Source: Arthrobacter sp. Soil764 (GTDB lineage: Bacteria > Actinomycetota > Actinomycetes > Actinomycetales > Micrococcaceae). From it: a DNA stretch of 64,000 nt. This document shows positions 34,491-43,619 of this stretch, in pieces. How positions within the stretch are numbered: the stretch's first letter is position 1; the number at the start of each line of letters is the position of its first letter. A program made the position numbers and the translations under genes. The DNA lies in assembly GCF_001428075.1 (NCBI RefSeq), contig NZ_LMSI01000025.1, positions 5,330-69,329 on the forward strand. The letters run 5' to 3'. The notes under the pieces were generated by a model. The model did not search any database and was not told where the DNA came from. It saw only the letters and a list, made by a program, of their open reading frames with translations.

Positions 34491-34649
34491 TCAGCCCGCC
34501 GGCAGCGTCAGCAGGTAGGCGGCGAGCAGTGACATGGCGGCCAGCACGTAGAACCCGATCTGGGTCCAGAGCGGCTTGTGCTGCTGCCGGAAGGAGATGC
34601 CGCCGCCGATGAGAATGCCGGCGAGACCCGTCAGGAGTACGGACCACAT
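34491..34649 (-). CDS. 52-residue two-helix membrane protein in the his operon
   Basis: A gene shorter than usual ORF limits. The ATG at 34649 directly follows the hisH stop (TAGATG), and TGA is at 34493-34491. The product begins MWSVLLTGLAGILIGGGISF, then a basic RQQHKPLWTQ turn, then IGFYVLAAMSLLAAYLLTLP, so two membrane helices with a short loop. No stop, good context and no other gene in this 243-base space support it. I know no function; the position suggests a small conserved actinobacterial protein rather than a pathway enzyme. Confidence 0.7.
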   Translation of the reverse strand: MWSVLLTGLAGILIGGGISFRQQHKPLWTQIGFYVLAAMSLLAAYLLTLPAG

Positions 34650-35411
34650 CTAGACGTCGCTGCCGGCATCCGCCGGGGCTGCAGCAGGTTGGCCGCCAAC
34701 CGGCTTGCGCAGACCTTCCACCCAGTTGCGCAGGAGCCGCGCGCCGGCGTCGCCGGACTTCTCGGGGTGGAACTGGGTGGCGCAGAGGGGGCCGTTCTCG
34801 ACCGCCGCGATAAACGGGCCGCCGTGTTCAGACCAGGTCACCAGGGGCGGCGCCATCCGGGGCTGGATGACGTCGAAGTTCCATTCCTGCACGCCATATG
34901 AGTGCACGAAATAGAACCGTTCGTTTTCGACGCCGGCGAAGAGTTTGGAGCCTTCCGGGACCTTGACGGTGTTCCAGCCCATGTGCGGAACCACTTCGGC
35001 GCGGAGTGCCTCGACCTTGCCCGGCCACTCACCGATGCCCTCGGCTTCGGTGCCGTGCTCCACCCCGGCTTCGAAGAGGACCTGCAGCCCCACGCAGATA
35101 CCAAGCACGGGACGTCCGCCTGCCACCCGCCTGCCAATGAGCCGGATTCCATCAACGGCCTTAAGTTCGCGCATGACGGTTTCGAAGGCACCCACACCCG
35201 GGACCACCAGACCGTCCGCGTTCAGTACATCTTCAGGTTTGGCGCTGAGGATCACTTCCGCTCCGGCACGTTCCAAGGCACGTACAGCGGACCGGACGTT
35301 CCCGGAGCCGTAGTCGAGCACGGTGACTGTGGGCTTGCCCTCGGGTGAAGGCAGCCTGTGTGAAGCGGACGGGTCGATGATGGCGCCGTCCTTCAGGACC
35401 TGCCCGCTCAC
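34650..35411 (-). CDS. hisH: imidazole glycerol phosphate synthase glutaminase subunit
   Basis: Supplies ammonia from glutamine to HisF. 253 residues with [20 protein letters not shown], the nucleophile cysteine in [17 protein letters not shown] and the catalytic His-x-Glu in [12 protein letters not shown] roughly 28-residue N-terminal extension precedes VTVLDYG; typical HisH is about 205-215. GTG start overlaps the hisB stop by four bases. The partner hisF is not in the window. Confidence 0.94.
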   Translation of the reverse strand: MSGQVLKDGAIIDPSASHRLPSPEGKPTVTVLDYGSGNVRSAVRALERAGAEVILSAKPEDVLNADGLVVPGVGAFETVMRELKAVDGIRLIGRRVAGGRPVLGICVGLQVLFEAGVEHGTEAEGIGEWPGKVEALRAEVVPHMGWNTVKVPEGSKLFAGVENERFYFVHSYGVQEWNFDVIQPRMAPPLVTWSEHGGPFIAAVENGPLCATQFHPEKSGDAGARLLRNWVEGLRKPVGGQPAAAPADAGSDV

Positions 35412-36034
35412 AGCGCCCCCTTGGTGGAGGGAATGCCCTCGACCCGGGGATCGGGTTCGACGGCGGCGCGGAGGGCGCGTGCGAAGGCCTTGAACTGTGC
35501 CTCGACGATGTGGTGCGGGTCCCGGCCGGCGAGCACGTTCATGTGCAGGCAGATACCGGCGTGCAGCGTGATCGCCTCGAAAACGTGGCGGGTCAGGGAA
35601 CCGGTGAAGTGGCCGCCAATCAGGTGATACTCCTGGCCGGCGGGCTCGCCGCCGTGCACCAGGTAAGGACGCCCGGAGACGTCCACCACAGCGTTGGCAA
35701 GCGCTTCGTCCAGCGGCACGGTGGCTTCGCCAAACCGGCGGATCCCGGCCTTGTTGCCCAGGGCGGTCCGGAGGACCTCGCCGAAGGTGATGGCCACGTC
35801 CTCCACTGTGTGGTGGACGTCGATGTGGGTGTCACCCGTGGCCTTGACCGTCATGTCGATCAGGGAGTGCTTGCACAGCGCCGTGAGCATGTGGTCGTAG
35901 AACGGCACGGAGGTATCGATGTCCGATACGCCGGTTCCGTCGAGGTTGATCTCCACGAGTACGGAGGACTCGCTGGTGGCACGCTCCATACGGGCGGTCC
36001 GGGCCGCGGCCGTATTCAATCCGGTGGGACTCAT
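35408..36034 (-). CDS. hisB: imidazoleglycerol-phosphate dehydratase
   Basis: 208-residue manganese enzyme. Two HHxxE-type sites are visible, [11 protein letters not shown] and [11 protein letters not shown], with [15 protein letters not shown] near the end. The starts and ends are coupled with hisH. Histidine pathway only; the phosphatase half found in E. coli HisB is absent, as usual in actinobacteria. Confidence 0.96.
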   Translation of the reverse strand: MSPTGLNTAAARTARMERATSESSVLVEINLDGTGVSDIDTSVPFYDHMLTALCKHSLIDMTVKATGDTHIDVHHTVEDVAITFGEVLRTALGNKAGIRRFGEATVPLDEALANAVVDVSGRPYLVHGGEPAGQEYHLIGGHFTGSLTRHVFEAITLHAGICLHMNVLAGRDPHHIVEAQFKAFARALRAAVEPDPRVEGIPSTKGAL

Positions 36035-36095
36035 GCTGAAGGATCCTTAGTGGGAGAGGAAGTGGTTCAAGGCGTCCAGCGCCGCTGTATCAAGT

Positions 36096-37214
36096 CTAGG
36101 CGGGAAGCGCGGCCTGGCCCGCAAGGATGCGCTCCAGGGATGTAAGGAAGGTTGTGGTTTCCGCCTCAGTGCCTGCAGTGACCCGAAGGTGGCCGGGAAT
36201 TCCCACGTCGCGGATGAGCACCCCCGCATCCAACAGCTCCTGCCAGACCTGGTGCGGGTTTTCCAGGCCGCCAAAGAACACGTAGTTGGAGTCCGACGCG
36301 GCCGGGGTAAGGCCCATCCGGGTCAGTTCCGTCACGATCCGGTCGCGCTGCTTCTTGATGTCCTGGACATCAGCCATCAGCGCTTCACGGTGTTGGAGGG
36401 CGGCCAGGGCCGTCGCCTGGGTGATCGCGGACAGGTGGTACGGCAGGCGTACCAGCCGCAGCGCGTCGGTGACCTCCGGGGCGGCCGCCATGTAGCCAAG
36501 CCGGGCGCCGGCCAGGGCGAAGGCCTTGCTCATGGTCCGGGAAACGATGAGCCGCTCCCGTCCAGGCAACAGGGTCAGGGCACTGGGAGTCCCGTCGTGC
36601 GCGAACTCGTGGTAGGCCTCGTCGACGATCACAATGGCCTGGCTTGCCTCGCCGGCCTCATACACAGCCTCAACGACATCCAGTCCCAAGCCGGTCCCGG
36701 TGGGATTGTTGGGCGAGCAAAGAAACACGATGTTCGGCTGCAGTTCCTTGACCTGCCGGGCGGCGGACTCTGCGCTCAGGTCATAGCCTTCCGCGCGTTG
36801 ACCGGTGATGTATGCGGTGTCCGTTCCGCTGGCCAGCAGGGGGTACATGGAATACGTGGGCGGGAAGCCGAGCGCGGTGCGCCCCGGCCCGCCAAAGGCC
36901 TGGAGGATCTGCTGCAGGACTTCATTGGAGCCGTTGGCTGCCCAAAGGTTGGTTTCATCGAGCCCGTGGCCCAGGTATTCCGCCAATGCTTTCCGCAGTT
37001 CGGTGAACTCCCGGTCCGGATAGCGGTTGAGCCCCGCGGCAGCCTCCGTAACTGCGGCGCTGATGGCGGCACGCACGTCTGCAGGAACACCATGGGTGTT
37101 CTCATTGACGTTCAGCAGGATGGGGACGTCCAGCTGGGGTGCTCCGTAAGGGGTCAGCCCGCGAAGATTGCTGCGGAGGGGAAGCCGGTTCAGACGTTCT
37201 AGCTGGTCGTTCAC
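36096..37214 (-). CDS. hisC: histidinol-phosphate aminotransferase
   Basis: 372-residue PLP enzyme of fold type I. NVNENTHGVPADVR near residue 35, NNPTGTGLG near 170 and the PLP-lysine motif SRTMSKAFALAGARLGY near 228. GTG start. It is first in the hisC-B-H-priA block, 61 bases before hisB. In actinobacteria hisD commonly lies directly upstream; here the LysM gene does. Confidence 0.95.
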   Translation of the reverse strand: MNDQLERLNRLPLRSNLRGLTPYGAPQLDVPILLNVNENTHGVPADVRAAISAAVTEAAAGLNRYPDREFTELRKALAEYLGHGLDETNLWAANGSNEVLQQILQAFGGPGRTALGFPPTYSMYPLLASGTDTAYITGQRAEGYDLSAESAARQVKELQPNIVFLCSPNNPTGTGLGLDVVEAVYEAGEASQAIVIVDEAYHEFAHDGTPSALTLLPGRERLIVSRTMSKAFALAGARLGYMAAAPEVTDALRLVRLPYHLSAITQATALAALQHREALMADVQDIKKQRDRIVTELTRMGLTPAASDSNYVFFGGLENPHQVWQELLDAGVLIRDVGIPGHLRVTAGTEAETTTFLTSLERILAGQAALPA

Positions 37215-37326
37215 CTGAACAGTTTAGTTGCCGGGGCAACCACCGGAAAATGTGACGGGTGCTGTTCGCCAAGGGCGTGGCGGGCAATAGGCCGGGTTTC
37301 TTCCGGGACCAACACCTGCATCCCGC

Positions 37327-37746
37327 TTAGCGCGTGGGGACGAAGAGTTGCTGGCCAGGCAGGACGGCGCCGGCGGAAAGGTTGTTGAGCTGGACGATAT
37401 CTGCCACCACGTCCCGTGCATCCCGGTCCGGAGCAACGGCCCCGGCGATTGACCACAGCGACTGCCCGGCCTGCACCGTTACCGTGACCGTGGGCGTTAC
37501 GGCCAGGTCAGCAGCGGAATCGGACGCTTTGGCCGGCGAGTTGAAGAGTCCGGACAGGGACACCAGCAGGACGGCGAGAAGTACTAGAGGCACTCCGATC
37601 AGGACGATCTGCCCCCGCCGCGTGAGCCGCAAAGGCGATGCTGATGGGCCGCCGCTCTTTGCAGAAATCGAGCGCTTTGAAGTCTTCCGCCCCCGCAGGG
37701 AAACCGGCTGCGGGAGTGAAACCTGATGAAGAGATATAGCTGACAT
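37327..37746 (-). CDS. LysM membrane protein, DivS/ChiZ-like division suppressor candidate
   Basis: 139 residues. A basic N terminus, one membrane helix (GQIVLIGVPLVLLAVLLVSL near residue 55), a short linker and a C-terminal LysM repeat (TVTVQAGQSLWSIAGAVAPD to LPGQQLFVPTR) for peptidoglycan binding. ATG at 37746 follows GGAGGG by eight bases. It is divergent from lexA behind a LexA box. This is the arrangement of mycobacterial Rv2719c (ChiZ) and corynebacterial DivS, which block division during the SOS response; function is inferred from position and architecture, not sequence identity. Confidence 0.78.
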   Translation of the reverse strand: MSAISLHQVSLPQPVSLRGRKTSKRSISAKSGGPSASPLRLTRRGQIVLIGVPLVLLAVLLVSLSGLFNSPAKASDSAADLAVTPTVTVTVQAGQSLWSIAGAVAPDRDARDVVADIVQLNNLSAGAVLPGQQLFVPTR

Positions 37747-37866
37747 GAACTGAGCCCTCCTGGACCTGCCGTGCTGCCCGGGTGTCCACCCATCCAACTG
37801 CCCCTCGAAGTGTCCCGTGGCCGCCAACCGCTTCCGGCCACGTCTTCGAATAGGGCAAGCACTGGT

Positions 37867-37882
37867 TAGAACACATGTTCGA
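37867..37882. promoter_or_regulatory. LexA box 1 between the LysM gene and lexA
   Basis: TAGAACACATGTTCGA matches TCGAAC-N4-GTTCGA with one mismatch (A for C at position 2). It is 121 bases upstream of the LysM gene start, and is the likely SOS operator of that gene. Confidence 0.78.
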
Positions 37883-37933
37883 ACTTTGCTTGTTAAGTTT
37901 TAGCACCTATCAACGAATAATGTCGAGACTCGC

Positions 37934-37974
37934 TAGAACAAATGTTTGAAAAACCCATGTGGCTGGCCTAGTTT
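37934..37974 (+). promoter_or_regulatory. LexA box 2 and lexA promoter
   Basis: TAGAACAAATGTTTGA (37934-37949) is a two-mismatch SOS box. TTGAAA (37946-37951) and TAGTTT (37969-37974), 17 bases apart, form a plausible promoter whose -35 overlaps the box, giving the expected autorepression. The lexA leader would be about 125 bases. Apart from these two boxes the 350-base region between the genes shows nothing definite. Confidence 0.65.
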
Positions 37975-38104
37975 TGAAACCAAAGAACAACCACCACTGA
38001 AGTTGATCAGCAGGGTCTGACAATGACAGTGGAAGTCCTTCCGGTGGCGCTGCGGAACAGCGCCGGGCGGAAGGTCCGGCGGCAAGCGAAAGGCATTGGC
38101 GAAT

Positions 38105-38839
38105 ATGGCAGCAGCAGCCGCCGGGGGCAGGACCGCCCCGCAATCGAAGAAGACCGCCAAGGGTTTGACGCCGCGGCAGAAGAAGATCCTCGAAACGATC
38201 CAGCGCTCAGTCAATGAAAATGGCTACCCGCCCTCCATGCGCGAGATCGGCGACACCGTGGGCCTGGCGAGCCTGTCCAGCGTGACCCACCAGCTCTCGC
38301 AACTGGAAAAGCTGGGTTACCTGCGGCGCGATCCCAAGCGGCCGCGCGCCATGGAAGTCCTGATGCCGCTCACGTTGGACGGCGGCGGCAAGGCAGCAGG
38401 CACATCTCCTGCTCCCCAGGCCCATGGCAGCGGAGCCACGGTGACCGAACTCCCCACCGCCCTTGATACGGCCATGGTTCCGTTGGTCGGCCGGATTGCT
38501 GCCGGCGGCCCCATCCTCGCCGAGCAGCTCGTCGAAGACGTCATGCCGCTCCCCCGCCAGCTCGTTGGCCAGGGCGAACTTTTCATGCTCCGGGTGGCAG
38601 GCGATTCCATGGTGGACGCGGCCATCTGTGACGGTGACTGGGTGGTGGTGAGGCGCCAGGCGGACGCCGCCAACGGGGACATTGTTGCGGCTTTGCTTGA
38701 TGACGAGGCAACCGTCAAGACGTTCCGTCAGCGCGACGGCCACACCTGGCTGCTCCCCCAGAACACCCAGTACGAACCCATCCTGGGAGACCACGCCACC
38801 ATCATGGGCAAAGTGGTCTCGGTCCTGCGTTCCCTTTAG
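38105..38839 (+). CDS. lexA: SOS repressor LexA
   Basis: 244 residues. Winged helix at residues 20-85 ([20 protein letters not shown]), cleavage site in the IAAGGPIL segment, catalytic serine in [17 protein letters not shown] and lysine in [11 protein letters not shown] chose the ATG at 38105; a TTG three codons upstream is also possible. Represses recA, the LysM gene, the radical SAM gene and probably the DUF222 gene. Convergent with dinG. Confidence 0.95.
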   Translation: MAAAAAGGRTAPQSKKTAKGLTPRQKKILETIQRSVNENGYPPSMREIGDTVGLASLSSVTHQLSQLEKLGYLRRDPKRPRAMEVLMPLTLDGGGKAAGTSPAPQAHGSGATVTELPTALDTAMVPLVGRIAAGGPILAEQLVEDVMPLPRQLVGQGELFMLRVAGDSMVDAAICDGDWVVVRRQADAANGDIVAALLDDEATVKTFRQRDGHTWLLPQNTQYEPILGDHATIMGKVVSVLRSL

Positions 38840-38925
38840 CCGTTCCTTTTGGCTAAGGATCCACTGGCCACGTTCACTTTAGCCAACGGTCCGTCGGTTT
38901 ACCGGGTGTTATCCCTGGACACCAG

Positions 38926-40986
38926 CTATCTGGCCGCGTCCGCCCCAAGCCGGGTCAACGCGGCCAGTGCCTTACTGCGGTCCGTGGTGGCCCAGAACGG
39001 CGGGAGCGCTCCCCGCAGGAAGCCTGCATAGCGCTCTGTCGCCAGTCGGGAATCCAGAACGGCCACCACACCTTTGTCTCCAGTGGACCGGATCAGCCGG
39101 CCGGCGCCCTGGGCCAGCCGGATGGCAGCGTGCGTGGCCGACACCGACATGAAGCCGTTCCCGCCCGCCTGCGCCACGGCACGGGAACGCGCCGTCATCA
39201 GCGGATCGTCCGGCCTGGGGAACGGTATGCGGTCGATCACCACCAGGCGGCAGGAGCCTCCCGGAACGTCAACTCCCTGCCACAGGGACATCGTCCCGAA
39301 AAGGCAGGTGTCCGGTTCGTCCGCGAACTGCTTGACCAGGGCTGTCATGGTCGATTCACCCTGGCAGAGTACAGTCACATCGAGCTTGGGCCGGAGGGCG
39401 TCGGCGGCCTCTTCAGCCGCCCGGCGCGACGAAAACAGGCACAGTGCACCCCCGCCCGACGCTTTGATGAGCGCCTCCAGTTCCGCCAGCGCCTCCGGGG
39501 AAACGCCGCGGCCGGGTTTTGGCAGGTGGCCGGCCACATAAAGGATCCCCTGTTTGGGGTAATCGAAGGGCGAGCCGACATCCACGCCTGTCCAACTGGG
39601 TGCGCCCTCACCGATGAGGCCCAGTCCCCCGGCCGCGGGCTCAAAAGCGGAACCAATCGCCAGCGTCGCGGAGGTCAACACGACGGTGTGGTCGGCGAAA
39701 AGCCCTTCCCGCAACCTGCCCGCGACGGAAAGGGGTGCGATGTTGATCAGCACCGGCGCGCTGTCATCGGGCTGCGTGTATCCCTGTCCTGGATCGAATG
39801 TGCCGGCCCGGGAAAACCAGACAACTTCCCGGTTTTCCCGGGCAGCGATCAGCCGCTCGCACAATTCCAGGATGAGCATGAGGCGGGACCGCGACAGCTG
39901 CCGGCCGCCGTCGGCAGTGGTGTTGCTGTCCCCCTTGGAATCTGACAACGCGGCGCGGCAGGCCTCCCGCAGCTGGTCGATGCAGTCCAGCTGTTCGTCG
40001 TTCAGGCCGTTGGGGAGCAGGCCGTTCGGGGCGCCTGCAAGGGCCAGCTCAAGGTTCTCGGCTGCAGCGCTCAGTGCGTCAACGGTGATCGCCGTATGCT
40101 TGCGCGCGCCGGACGCGGCAGCGTGGACCATCGCCACGGACAGCTGTCCGGACACGGCGCCGGTAACCCGGTCCTGGAGCTCGTGGGCTTCATCCACCAC
40201 CACGACGTCATACTCGGGCAGGACTGCAAGCCCTTCGAAAGCACTGACGGCGAGCATGGCATGGTTGGTCACCACCACGTCTGCCTCGGCTGCGTCCTGC
40301 CGCGCCAGCTCGCTGAAGCACTCGGCGGCCATGGGGCATTTCTGGGCGCCCAGGCACTCCATGGAGGTAACGGACACCTGTCGCCAGGCACGGTCTGTCA
40401 CGCCGGGGAGGAGCTCGTCCCGGTCGCCGGTGGCCGTTTTCTCCGCCCACTCGCGGAGCCGCACCACTTCCTTGCCAAGCTGCGAGGAGGGTCCGCCCAC
40501 GGACGCGGCGAAGTGCGGGACGCTGGTGTCTTCGCCCAGGGAAAAGAGCTGCCCTTCGGAGGGCTCCTCGGAAGGGAAGCCGCCTTCGAGTTTGTGGCGG
40601 CAGACGTAGTTGGACCGTCCCTTCACCAGGGCAACCTTGACGGGCCGTTCCAGGGCAGGGGTGATGTTCTTCAGCAGCCGTGGCAGGTCCCTGCCAACAA
40701 TCTGCGTCTGCAGTGCCAGCGTTGCCGTGGACACCAACGCCGGCTTGTTGCTCTCAAGGGCGTGGGCGATCAGCGGCACCAGGTAGGCCAGAGACTTTCC
40801 TGTGCCGGTGCCGGCCTGGACCAGCAGGTGGTTGCCCGTTTCGATGGCCCGGGCCACCTGCCGGGCCATTTCGTGCTGTCCGGTGCGGCTTTGTCCTCCC
40901 ATACCCGCGACGGCACGGTCGAGCAGTTCAATGACGAACTGCTCGCCGTCCGTCTGCGGGGCTTCGCCGGCCGCGGGATCACTCAT
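38926..40986 (-). CDS. dinG: DinG/XPD-family ATP-dependent DNA helicase
   Basis: 686 residues. Walker A is QAGTGTGKSLAYLVP near residue 55, the iron-sulfur cysteines fit a C-x(n) pattern with NYVCRHKLEGG and SMECLGAQKCPMAAECFSEL, and the DEAH box VVVDEAHELQDRV is near 265. C-terminal helicase motif HAAIRLAQGAGRLIRS. Superfamily 2, 5'-3' XPD type, thought to resolve R-loops and structured DNA. Despite the dinG name, no LexA box was seen near its start, and it is probably translated with hflX, whose stop overlaps its ATG. Confidence 0.9.
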   Translation of the reverse strand: MSDPAAGEAPQTDGEQFVIELLDRAVAGMGGQSRTGQHEMARQVARAIETGNHLLVQAGTGTGKSLAYLVPLIAHALESNKPALVSTATLALQTQIVGRDLPRLLKNITPALERPVKVALVKGRSNYVCRHKLEGGFPSEEPSEGQLFSLGEDTSVPHFAASVGGPSSQLGKEVVRLREWAEKTATGDRDELLPGVTDRAWRQVSVTSMECLGAQKCPMAAECFSELARQDAAEADVVVTNHAMLAVSAFEGLAVLPEYDVVVVDEAHELQDRVTGAVSGQLSVAMVHAAASGARKHTAITVDALSAAAENLELALAGAPNGLLPNGLNDEQLDCIDQLREACRAALSDSKGDSNTTADGGRQLSRSRLMLILELCERLIAARENREVVWFSRAGTFDPGQGYTQPDDSAPVLINIAPLSVAGRLREGLFADHTVVLTSATLAIGSAFEPAAGGLGLIGEGAPSWTGVDVGSPFDYPKQGILYVAGHLPKPGRGVSPEALAELEALIKASGGGALCLFSSRRAAEEAADALRPKLDVTVLCQGESTMTALVKQFADEPDTCLFGTMSLWQGVDVPGGSCRLVVIDRIPFPRPDDPLMTARSRAVAQAGGNGFMSVSATHAAIRLAQGAGRLIRSTGDKGVVAVLDSRLATERYAGFLRGALPPFWATTDRSKALAALTRLGADAAR

Positions 40987-42559
40987 TGACGACGAATGGT
41001 TCCAGTTCGGACGCCAGGCCCTCGCGGACCTTCACCTCAGCCCTGGTCCCTGCCTCAACGTGGTCCACGTTGAGGATTTCGGCGTCGGACTCGTGGAGCT
41101 TGCTGATCAGGTCTCCGCGGTCGTAAGGGATGAGCACGTCCATCTTGACCGAGGGCCGGGGAATCGATTCGCTGATGGCCTTCAGCAGTTCGGGAATGCC
41201 CTCACCGGTGCGGGCGGAGACCACCACGTGGCGTGGCTCGCGCTGCTTCAGACGCTCCACCACGAAGGGGTCGGCCGCATCGGCCTTGTTCAACACGATG
41301 ATTTCCGGCACCTTGCGGGCATCAACTTCGCTGAAGACCTTCCGGACGGCAGCGATCTGTCCTTCGGGATCGGGATGCGAAACGTCCACCACGTGCAGGA
41401 TCAGGTCCGAGTCCGCCACCTCCTCGAGGGTGGAGCGGAAGGCCTCCACCAGCTGGGTGGGCAGCGAGCGGACGAATCCGACAGTGTCCGCCAGGGTGTA
41501 GCCGAGGCCGTCCGCGGTTTCCGCCTTGCGGACGGTGGGATCCAGGGTGGCGAACAGCGCGTTCTCCACCAGGACTCCGGCGTCCGTAAGCCGGTTGAGG
41601 AGGGAGGATTTTCCGGCGTTGGTGTACCCAGCAATGGCCACGGAGGGCACTTCATTACGACGGCGGTTGGCCCGTTTGGTCTCGCGCGCCGGCTTCATCG
41701 CGGCGATTTCACGCCGCAGCTTGGCCATGCGGGTACGGATCCGGCGCCGGTCCAGTTCGATCTTGGTCTCACCGGGGCCACGGGAGCCCATGCCGGCGGC
41801 AGCGCCGCCCACCTGGCCACCGGCCTGGCGGGACATCGACTCGCCCCAGCCGCGCAGGCGGGGAAGCAGGTATTCCAGCTGCGCCAGCTCCACCTGGGCC
41901 TTGCCTTCGCGGCTCTTGGCGTGCTGGGCGAAGATGTCAAGGATCAGGGCCGTACGGTCGATGACCTTGACCTTGACGATGTCCTCAAGGCCACGGCGCT
42001 GGGAAGGCGCCAGTTCAGCGTCCACCACCACGGTGTCCGCACCGGTGGACATGACGATTTCCTTGAGTTCGAGTGCCTTGCCTGAACCCAGGAAGGTTCC
42101 CGGGTCCGGCTTGTCGCGGCGCTGCACCAGCCCGTCCAGGACTTCGGAGCCGGCGGTCTCGGCGAGGGCTGCCAGCTCACGCAGTGAGTTTTCGGCGTCC
42201 GCTAGGGTGCCCTCGGACCACAGACCGGCCAGGACCACGCGCTCCAGGCGGAGCTGGCGGTACTCGACTTCGGTGACGTCTTCGAGTTCGGTGGACAGGC
42301 CTGCCCTTCGGCGCAGCGCGCGCCGTTCCTCGAGGTCCTGCTGGTCGCCGTCGTAGGTTGAGTGTTCTTCGTCGAGGCGGGAAATTGCCTGTGCCTTGCC
42401 GAGCACCGCTTTTCCATTGCCGCTGCCCTCACCGGCGGGCGTGCTGACATTCTTGGCCGGGACGTCCTTGGCGAGGATCCGGTCGATGACAGCCTGGATC
42501 TCCTGCGGACTCATGTCCTGGGCGGCTGGATCGGAACCGGTGTTGGGCTGGCTGGTCAT
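40979..42559 (-). CDS. hflX: ribosome-splitting GTPase HflX
   Basis: 526 residues. The N-terminal helical domain has SGKALELKEIV and DAELAPSQRRGLEDI, then GRGxG-like MGSRGPGETKIELDRRR, then the GTPase domain with G1 GYTNAGKSS, G3 DTVGFVRSLPTQLVEAF and NKAD. I chose the ATG at 42559, three bases after AAAGGAG. A second ATG 30 codons upstream (42649) also has AGGAG in front, so both starts are possible. HflX splits stalled or stress-damaged ribosomes. The stop overlaps dinG by eight bases. Its leader is unusually long and structured. Confidence 0.93.
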   Translation of the reverse strand: MTSQPNTGSDPAAQDMSPQEIQAVIDRILAKDVPAKNVSTPAGEGSGNGKAVLGKAQAISRLDEEHSTYDGDQQDLEERRALRRRAGLSTELEDVTEVEYRQLRLERVVLAGLWSEGTLADAENSLRELAALAETAGSEVLDGLVQRRDKPDPGTFLGSGKALELKEIVMSTGADTVVVDAELAPSQRRGLEDIVKVKVIDRTALILDIFAQHAKSREGKAQVELAQLEYLLPRLRGWGESMSRQAGGQVGGAAAGMGSRGPGETKIELDRRRIRTRMAKLRREIAAMKPARETKRANRRRNEVPSVAIAGYTNAGKSSLLNRLTDAGVLVENALFATLDPTVRKAETADGLGYTLADTVGFVRSLPTQLVEAFRSTLEEVADSDLILHVVDVSHPDPEGQIAAVRKVFSEVDARKVPEIIVLNKADAADPFVVERLKQREPRHVVVSARTGEGIPELLKAISESIPRPSVKMDVLIPYDRGDLISKLHESDAEILNVDHVEAGTRAEVKVREGLASELEPFVVNE

Positions 42560-42950
42560 GGTCTCCTTTGAAGATTCGGCAATTCCAGAATAGTGCTGAT
42601 TGGTTGGAAGTTGGAACGTATTCGCGCTGGGCTGACGGCCTGCGGTCATGCAATACTCCTGTTTTTGTGGCGGCCGGCGGCTATGCCGGGGCCGGGGATG
42701 CCGCGTCAGGACGGCGGCAGGGCAAAATGGGGCCGGAAAACAGCGGGAAGTGCAGCAGGAGGCTGACTTTCGAGTATCGTCCGGCTGCCGGGACAGACAG
42801 TTGGGTCTGGCCGGTGCACAAGCGGAAGGCTTAAAACCTGCATCGCTGCGGAACGGGCTGTCACTGGAGGACAGGCTGCGGGACGGGCATGGCCCGTGCC
42901 GGCTACTCGAAGATCAGGAACATGCGATGCAGCCTAGCAGAGCGGGTTTT
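42560..42950 (-). promoter_or_regulatory. long structured leader upstream of hflX
   Basis: About 390 bases between hflX and the divergent methyltransferase gene hold no recognised gene. On the minus strand GCATCGC (42930-42924, in TGCATCGC) pairs with GCGATGCA (42839-42846), flanked by AAAACC/GGTTTT (42950-42945 with 42838-42833). Inside are an ACGGGC/GCCCGT hairpin (42897-42883), a CTGTC/GACAG hairpin (42874-42858) and tiny minus-strand reading frames ATGTTCCTGATCTTCGAG-stop (42923-42903, MFLIFE) and MPVPQPVLQ (42890-42861). The outer stem ends in TTTT on the hflX side. The pattern fits translational or transcriptional attenuation. Confidence 0.45.
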
Positions 42951-42995
42951 GCACGGTTTCCCATTACGCTGCAAGGGGAACTACTCTGGCCAGTT

Positions 42996-43619
42996 ATGGA
43001 GTCCGCACACTATTTCAGCACGTCCCCCGCCGGCCCCTTCACCCGGAAGCCCCTGACCGTGGAGTTGGCCGGTGAAACGCGCAGGCTCCAGACTTCCACG
43101 GGCATCTTCAGCCCGGACGGGATCGACAAGGGTACAGCGGTGCTCCTGGCCGAAGTTCCGGCGCCGCACCCCACGGGAAACCTGCTGGATATCGGATGCG
43201 GCTGGGGTCCCATCGCGCTCACCATGGCCCTGCTGGCGCCCGGGTCAAAGGTCTATGCTGTGGATGTCAACGAACGCTGCGTCACCCTCACCAACGAAAA
43301 CGCCGCTTCACTGGGACTGTCCAACGTCGTGGCCAGCACTCCCCAGGAGGTAGACCCCGACCTGCGGTTCGACACCATCTGGTCCAACCCGCCCATCAGG
43401 ATCGGCAAGGACGAACTGCACGCGCTGCTCAAGCTGTGGCTTCCGCGCCTGGCAGAGGGCGGGACTGCATGGCTGGTTGTGCAGAAGAACCTGGGCTCGG
43501 ACTCCCTGCAGCGCTGGCTGGCCGCTGAACTGGACAGTTCCTTCAGCGTGACGCGCGAGTCCACGTCAAAGTCCTTCCGGATCCTGAAGGTTACGAAAGC
43601 GTCCCGCTCGCAACAATAA
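42996..43619 (+). CDS. RsmC-like class I methyltransferase
   Basis: 207 residues from ATG at 42996 ([20 protein letters not shown]). SAM-binding motif [20 protein letters not shown] near residue 65 and the N-methyltransferase motif [16 protein letters not shown] near 130. The RsmC/MTS group methylates guanine or adenine N positions in RNA; this one most likely modifies 16S rRNA, but without an N-terminal swivel domain. The frame extends to 42648 without support. The stop overlaps dapF on the opposite strand by 29 bases. Confidence 0.82.
   Translation: MESAHYFSTSPAGPFTRKPLTVELAGETRRLQTSTGIFSPDGIDKGTAVLLAEVPAPHPTGNLLDIGCGWGPIALTMALLAPGSKVYAVDVNERCVTLTNENAASLGLSNVVASTPQEVDPDLRFDTIWSNPPIRIGKDELHALLKLWLPRLAEGGTAWLVVQKNLGSDSLQRWLAAELDSSFSVTRESTSKSFRILKVTKASRSQQ

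Noticed and set aside
38023-38217. Small frame overlapping the start of lexA
   Set aside because: No ribosome site, overlaps lexA in another frame and has no recognised motif.
42648-42995. N-terminal extension of the RsmC-like gene to 42648
   Set aside because: The added 116 residues have no family match and lie in the hflX leader; ATG at 42996 gives the known N terminus.
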